NCBI RefSeq assembly: GCF_049852125.1
Contig: NZ_CP187532.1
Location: 310,001 to 374,000, forward strand
DNA length: 64,000 bases
Reading direction: 5' to 3'
DNA from: Senimuribacter sp049852125
Lineage (GTDB): Bacteria > Bacillota > Clostridia > Peptostreptococcales > Anaerovoracaceae
Below, piece after piece: positions 59,482 through 64,000 of the stretch. Made by a program: the position numbers and the translations under genes. Every line of letters starts with the position of its first letter. The stretch's first letter is position 1. The notes beneath the pieces are model-generated. The model did not search any database, had not been told where the DNA came from, and saw only the letters and a program-made list of their open reading frames with translations.

Positions 59482-61689
59482 GTGAATTTAGACAGGTTAA
59501 ATGAGAAACAAAGAGAAGCAGCTATGCAGCTTTCAGGACCGCTGCTGATACTGGCGGGCGCGGGTTCTGGAAAAACCAGTACGATGACCAGCCGTATAGC
59601 TTATATGATAGAACAGGGAGTAGATCCTTACAATATTTTGGCAGTTACCTTTACCAACAAGGCGGCGGGTGAAATGCGCAGCCGTGTAGAGGAATTGTGC
59701 GGCCGTGCCGACGGCATGTGGATTATGACCTTTCATGCCATGTGCTTGCGAATTTTGAGATACCACTGTGAACTGATCGGTTTTGATCACAACTTTGTAA
59801 TCTATGACAGCACAGATCAGAAGACTATCGTCAAAAATATTCTTAAGGAGCAGAATATAAATGATAAAGAATTCAGCGTGCCGTATCTTTTAAGTATTAT
59901 CAGCTCTTATAAAGAAAAGGCGGTTACGGCGGATCAGTATCGAGAGATGGTAGAAAATAATTTTAAGACAAAAACCATTTACAATGTGTTTAAGGCTTAT
60001 GAGGAACAATTGAAGAAAAATAACGCTATGGATTTTGATGATTTGCTCCTTAATACCGTGCGGCTGTTCGAGGCGGACGAAGCGACTTTGTTGAAATACC
60101 AGCAGCGCTTCCGCTATATTATGGTAGATGAATATCAGGACACGAATCACATTCAGTATAAGCTGATCAAAATGCTGGCGGAAGCGCATCATAACCTGTG
60201 CGTGGTCGGTGATGACGATCAGTGCATTTATCAGTGGAGAGGAGCGGATATCCGCAATATTTTAGATTTTGAAAAGGATTTTCCTGAGGCGAAGGTTATC
60301 AAGTTGGAACAGAATTACCGGTCTGTGGGGAATATTTTGGCAGCCGCTCATTCTGTTATTGAGAATAACAGAGGCCGAAAGGGAAAGAAGCTTTGGACGA
60401 CCAGAGAAGACGGGGATAAAATAAAATATTATCGGGCTGATACAGAAAAGGATGAGGCGCGTTTTGTTGCGCAGGAAATTGATCTGATGAAGGGCCGTGA
60501 TCGAAAATACAGTGATTTTGCTGTTTTGTACAGAACAAACGCGCAGTCGCGTCACTTTGAGGAAGCGCTGACCCAGAGAGATATTCCGTATAGGGTACTT
60601 TCAGGCCTGCGTTATTACGACCGCAAGGAAATAAAAGATATCATGGCCTATATGCGGTTGGTTGTAAACCCTTATGATGATTTATCCTTTAGACGTGTTG
60701 TCAACGAGCCTAAGCGGGGAATGGGTGACAAGTCTGTGGAGAAGATTATGGCATTTGCACAGATCAGAGGCGAAAGTTTACTGCAGGCGTTGTCTGATGA
60801 AGAAGTTTTGTGTACTTTGCCGTCAAAGGCATATGCCGGTGTGAAGGCTATGGTAGAGTGTATCAATCTTTGCAGGCAGGAGAGGGAAAATCTGAGAGTC
60901 TCCGATATTTACGATAATCTGTTGATTCATACCGGATATATGAAAGCTTTAGAAGCCGCGCATACGATTGAGGCCGAAGGCCGCATTGAAAACCTGATGG
61001 AATTTAAATCGGTTATCTATGATTATGAAGCGCAGACAGAGAATCCTACCATTGAAGAATTTATGGAAAAGATCACGCTGATGGCGGAGGTGGATAATCA
61101 CGATGAAAATCAGGATGCAGTCGTTTTGATGACGATGCACAGCGCCAAGGGTTTGGAGTTTCCTGTAGTATTTCTGCCTGGCATGGAGGATGGCTTGTTC
61201 CCCGGTCATAAGGCCTTTGACAGTCCTACAGGAATGGAGGAGGAACGAAGACTTTGCTATGTGGGGATGACCCGAGCGAAGGAGACTTTGATCCTTACCA
61301 GCGCGGCTATGAGAACTCTGTATGGACGTACCGATTATACGAGGGAATCTCAGTTTTTGAGAGAACTGGATAAGCGTCTGATGGAAGGCGACGCAGTTTA
61401 CGTTAGAAAACCAAGAGATACTGGTTTAGGCGTGTCCACAGGCTCCTGGGACGGGTACGCGTCAAAGGAAAGTTCAAAGCCTTATGACGCGCTGCGTTAC
61501 GCAAAGGCGGCAACAAAGGCATCGGCGTCTTCGGCGGGAGACGAACTAAACGTTGGAGATCGTGTACGCCATGCGAAGTTTGGCGAAGGCCTGGTGATAG
61601 ATCAGGATAACAGAACTATAACTGTGATTTTTGATGGAGCAGGGCAGAAAAAGATGGCAAAGGGTATTGCTCCATTAACGAAAATATAG
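59482..61689 (+). CDS. pcrA: ATP-dependent DNA helicase PcrA/UvrD
   Basis: A 735-residue superfamily 1A helicase acting in repair and removal of protein blocks. The motifs appear in order: Q-motif LNEKQREAA, Walker A GAGSGKTSTM, AVTFTNKAAGEM, VDEYQDTNHIQY, GDDDQCIYQWRGA, LEQNYRS, TMHSAKGLEFPVVFLPG and the C-terminal RLCYVGMTRAKETL; a tudor-like end (VGDRVRHAKFGEGLVID) completes the PcrA form. The GTG at 59482 is chosen because GGAGGAG lies 7 bases upstream; an earlier GTG gives extra basic residues. It has the usual length and precedes ligA by two genes; pcrA-ligA is a known clostridial pairing. Confidence 0.95.
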   Translation: MNLDRLNEKQREAAMQLSGPLLILAGAGSGKTSTMTSRIAYMIEQGVDPYNILAVTFTNKAAGEMRSRVEELCGRADGMWIMTFHAMCLRILRYHCELIGFDHNFVIYDSTDQKTIVKNILKEQNINDKEFSVPYLLSIISSYKEKAVTADQYREMVENNFKTKTIYNVFKAYEEQLKKNNAMDFDDLLLNTVRLFEADEATLLKYQQRFRYIMVDEYQDTNHIQYKLIKMLAEAHHNLCVVGDDDQCIYQWRGADIRNILDFEKDFPEAKVIKLEQNYRSVGNILAAAHSVIENNRGRKGKKLWTTREDGDKIKYYRADTEKDEARFVAQEIDLMKGRDRKYSDFAVLYRTNAQSRHFEEALTQRDIPYRVLSGLRYYDRKEIKDIMAYMRLVVNPYDDLSFRRVVNEPKRGMGDKSVEKIMAFAQIRGESLLQALSDEEVLCTLPSKAYAGVKAMVECINLCRQERENLRVSDIYDNLLIHTGYMKALEAAHTIEAEGRIENLMEFKSVIYDYEAQTENPTIEEFMEKITLMAEVDNHDENQDAVVLMTMHSAKGLEFPVVFLPGMEDGLFPGHKAFDSPTGMEEERRLCYVGMTRAKETLILTSAAMRTLYGRTDYTRESQFLRELDKRLMEGDAVYVRKPRDTGLGVSTGSWDGYASKESSKPYDALRYAKAATKASASSAGDELNVGDRVRHAKFGEGLVIDQDNRTITVIFDGAGQKKMAKGIAPLTKI

Positions 61690-61712
61690 ATGAAAGAAAG
61701 AGGGAGCAACTT

Positions 61713-62546
61713 ATGAAAAAAATATTAAAACATACGGCTTTCATTACAGCGATCATTATGATATTGACCTGTATACCGGCAGCTTCTCTGGGTATTACAG
61801 CCCCGGCAAAAGCTACGATTCGTACGGTGACGCAAACTGCCGACACTAAGGCGAAAATCACTTGGAAGAAGGTTTCCGGCGCTGATGGTTATCAGATCTA
61901 TCGCGCTGCTTCTAAAAATGGTACATATAAGCGAATTGCAACTACCGGTAAGCTGACTTATGTGAATAAGGGACTTTCAGTTGGCAAAAGCTACTATTAT
62001 AAAGTGCGCGCGTATAAGAATGTAGGCAGCAGCAAAAAATATGGGAAATTCAGCGCTGCCAAAAGGGTTCAAATGACTTGGATGAAACCTAAGGCTTTGG
62101 TTACTATGCCAGAAACGCTGACAGGGGATACGCTGTCATTTACACTGGAGAACCCGCAAAAAAGCGAGGAACTTTACTTCATAGCGGCGATGCCTACGGA
62201 ATTGATGGCTGAACCTATTTGCTTCCTTACGATTCCGGGCGCTGTTGTGCATCCGGAAGACGCCGCTTTAAATAATATTGCGGCCTTTGAGATTGTATCT
62301 TTAGTGGACAGTGAGACAGGAGAAGCGCTGCAGGTATATGATTTAGATGGAGAAATACTCTTTGTATCCATAGAACCGGGGCAGAGTGTAACGATAACAG
62401 GAAAATATCTTCAGTCCAGCACCGCTGATTTGAGCTATGGCATAGATACAGATATATTAGGATTTTATATTGTGTACAAAGATGTGTTCTATGCTGGAGG
62501 CTGGTCTGCAGAAGAAGGAACATCCTATGAGAAAGTGTCCGAATAA
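61713..62546 (+). CDS. Secreted Fn3-like domain protein
   Basis: A 277-residue exported protein between pcrA and ligA. After a signal peptide (~30 residues) there is one Fn3-like domain (~31-118; KITWKKVSGADGYQIYRAAS, YYYKVRAYKNVGSSKKYGKFS) of the same type as the C-terminal domains of the B12-island proteins, then a beta-rich ~150-residue domain I do not recognise. GAGGGAGCAAC precedes the ATG. It splits the common pcrA-ligA pair, so it is probably a lineage-specific insertion. Function unknown. Confidence 0.75.
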   Translation: MKKILKHTAFITAIIMILTCIPAASLGITAPAKATIRTVTQTADTKAKITWKKVSGADGYQIYRAASKNGTYKRIATTGKLTYVNKGLSVGKSYYYKVRAYKNVGSSKKYGKFSAAKRVQMTWMKPKALVTMPETLTGDTLSFTLENPQKSEELYFIAAMPTELMAEPICFLTIPGAVVHPEDAALNNIAAFEIVSLVDSETGEALQVYDLDGEILFVSIEPGQSVTITGKYLQSSTADLSYGIDTDILGFYIVYKDVFYAGGWSAEEGTSYEKVSE

Positions 62547-62557
62547 AAGAGGATAAA

Positions 62558-64000
62558 ATGGAAAATAAAAAAAATCTGATAAAAGAAAAAATCGAGATTT
62601 TAAATCGGGCGGCCAGAGCCTATTATCAGGACGCGCAGGAGGTTATGAGCAACTTTGAGTATGACCGGCTTTACGATGAGTTGGCTGCGCTTGAAGCGGA
62701 AACTGGAATTGTATTGGCCAATAGTCCAACGCAGAACGTGGGCTATGAGATTCTGTCTTCTTTGCCGAAGGAGGCGCATCCAAGCAGGATGCTGTCTTTG
62801 GATAAGACGAAGGAGCGAGACGCTTTAGCAGCCTGGCTGGGAGAACAGAAAGGCTTGCTTTCCTGGAAATTAGACGGCCTGACAATCGTTTTGACCTATG
62901 AGGATGGCAGACTGACAAAAGCTTTGACCCGCGGAAATGGTGATGTAGGAGAGGTGATTACCGCCAACGCCCGTACCTTTGCCAATCTTCCCGTAGAAAT
63001 ACCTTATAAGCAGCAGTTGGTTCTGCGAGGAGAAGCCGTTATAAAATACAGCGATTTTGAAAGGATCAATGCAACGATTCCTGATGCTGAGGCGAAATAT
63101 AAAAATCCGCGGAATTTGTGCAGCGGCTCTGTACGTCAATTGAACAGCCGCATTACCGCAGAGCGGAACGTTAACTTTTTTGCCTTTAGTCTGGTGGAAG
63201 CCAGGGATGTGGACTTTTCTGACAGTCGCATTTGTCAGATGGAGTGGCTTCGAGAGCAGGGCTTTGATATAGTGGAATATAGAATCGTAACTGCCGAAAA
63301 TGTAGTGGAGGCAGTGGATTTATTTGAGGAGGCGGTAGAGGGTAGCGATGTTCCGTCGGATGGCCTGGTGCTAACCCTTGATGATATTGCCTACAGCCGG
63401 AGTCTGGGTGCGACATCCAAATTTCCGAGAGATTCTATTGCGTTTAAGTGGAAGGATCAGGTTGCGGAAACTGTTCTGGAGGAAATCGAATGGAGCGCCT
63501 CGAGAACCGGATTGATCAATCCGGTGGCCATTTTCCGGCCGGTAGAATTAGAAGGGACTACAGTCAGCCGCGCTTCGGTTCACAATATCAGTGTTATGCG
63601 GGAATTGAAGCTGGGCTTGGGAGATAAGATTACAGTTTATAAGGCTAATATGATTATTCCGCAAATCGCGGAGAATCTTACGTGCAGCGATAATATAAGG
63701 GTGCCGGAAAACTGTCCTGTTTGCGGCCATGATACAGAGATTCAAAGCGATAATGGCGTGGAAACCCTGGTCTGTGTCAATCCGGCATGTCTGGCAAAGC
63801 AGATCAAGAGCTTTAACCTGTTCGTCTCTCGGGATGCTATGAATATAGACGGATTGTCGGAGGCTACGATTGAGAAGCTTATCGCCAAAGGCTTGATCAG
63901 AGAATTGGCAGATATTTTTGCTGTGGAGAAATATAGAGAAGAAATTACCCAGATGGAGGGATTTGGGGAGAAATCTTTTGATAACCTGAAGCGATCCATA
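62558..64000 (+). CDS. ligA: NAD-dependent DNA ligase, N-terminal part (cut by window end)
   Basis: The first 481 codons of LigA, open to the window edge. The Ia domain NAD-binding region (RAARAYYQDAQEVMSNFEYDRLYDEL), the adenylation-lysine motif KLDGLTIV, the RGNGDVGEVIT motif, the OB domain and the zinc cysteines CPVCG and CVNPAC are in order. Compared with the textbook KxDG and RGDG motifs, RGDG reads RGNG, and the usual EPKIDG reads SWKLDG; the lysine and aspartate needed for AMP transfer are kept. AGAGGAT precedes the ATG. The divergence may mean a second, specialised ligase; a housekeeping copy may exist elsewhere. Confidence 0.9.
   Translation, partial: MENKKNLIKEKIEILNRAARAYYQDAQEVMSNFEYDRLYDELAALEAETGIVLANSPTQNVGYEILSSLPKEAHPSRMLSLDKTKERDALAAWLGEQKGLLSWKLDGLTIVLTYEDGRLTKALTRGNGDVGEVITANARTFANLPVEIPYKQQLVLRGEAVIKYSDFERINATIPDAEAKYKNPRNLCSGSVRQLNSRITAERNVNFFAFSLVEARDVDFSDSRICQMEWLREQGFDIVEYRIVTAENVVEAVDLFEEAVEGSDVPSDGLVLTLDDIAYSRSLGATSKFPRDSIAFKWKDQVAETVLEEIEWSASRTGLINPVAIFRPVELEGTTVSRASVHNISVMRELKLGLGDKITVYKANMIIPQIAENLTCSDNIRVPENCPVCGHDTEIQSDNGVETLVCVNPACLAKQIKSFNLFVSRDAMNIDGLSEATIEKLIAKGLIRELADIFAVEKYREEITQMEGFGEKSFDNLKRSI

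Overview
The window is a stretch of a low-to-mid GC Gram-positive anaerobe, most likely a member of the Clostridia (Bacillota). The evidence is the rpoC-str and S10-spc-alpha ribosomal gene order, strong use of AGA for arginine, type-Z zinc S14, a PerR/rubrerythrin/desulfoferrodoxin oxidative-stress set typical of anaerobes, a SpoIIQ-like M23 protein, ECF-type vitamin transport and cobalamin riboswitches. No genus is assigned; a gut-type clostridium is an inference.

Layout. 1-6150: end of rpoC, then rpsL, rpsG, fusA and tuf. 6150-9170: a small accessory patch with a 40-aa minus-strand gene, a secreted papain-like (C39-type) protease and two small membrane-anchored proteins served by two near-identical promoter/operator blocks. 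9170-12750: a tandem promoter-hairpin repeat, then the housekeeping ECF energizing module (ecfA1, ecfA2, ecfT) and trmB. 12750-23815: M23 endopeptidase (minus), aminotransferase, exonuclease III, DUF3887-like secreted protein, metallophosphoesterase, YdbC/PC4-like protein, small membrane proteins, a TGS-uridine-kinase fusion, PfkB kinase, Nim/pyridoxamine-oxidase-like protein behind a possible attenuator, desulfoferrodoxin, PerR, rubrerythrin and a DUF2284 protein. 23815-40150: the S10-spc-alpha ribosomal superoperon with secY, adk, map, infA, rpoA and rplQ. A structured repeat family sits in three ribosomal spacers.

40150-59363 is the most interesting region: a cobamide (vitamin B12) acquisition island with three separate cobalamin riboswitches, each followed by an intrinsic terminator. 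Switch 1 precedes a 1616-aa secreted multidomain protein with a C-terminal DUF4430 (transcobalamin C-terminal-like) domain. Switch 2 heads a nine-gene operon: an HNH_repeat protein without a nuclease domain, ECF T, fused double ECF ATPase, ECF S component, two secreted alpha/alpha-toroid proteins resembling the intrinsic factor/transcobalamin alpha domain, two DUF4430-type beta-domain proteins between them, and a DUF71/COG2102 ATP-pyrophosphatase. Switch 3 controls a single AP-endonuclease-2-type TIM-barrel protein, best matched to the cobamide-remodelling enzyme CbiR. A reasonable model is surface capture of cobamides by a split intrinsic-factor-like alpha/beta pair, import by the dedicated ECF transporter, then intracellular salvage or remodelling by the DUF71 and CbiR-like proteins. 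A sigma/anti-sigma-like gene pair sits inside the island.

59400-64000: pcrA/uvrD helicase, a secreted Fn3-like protein and the 5' part of ligA, cut by the window end.
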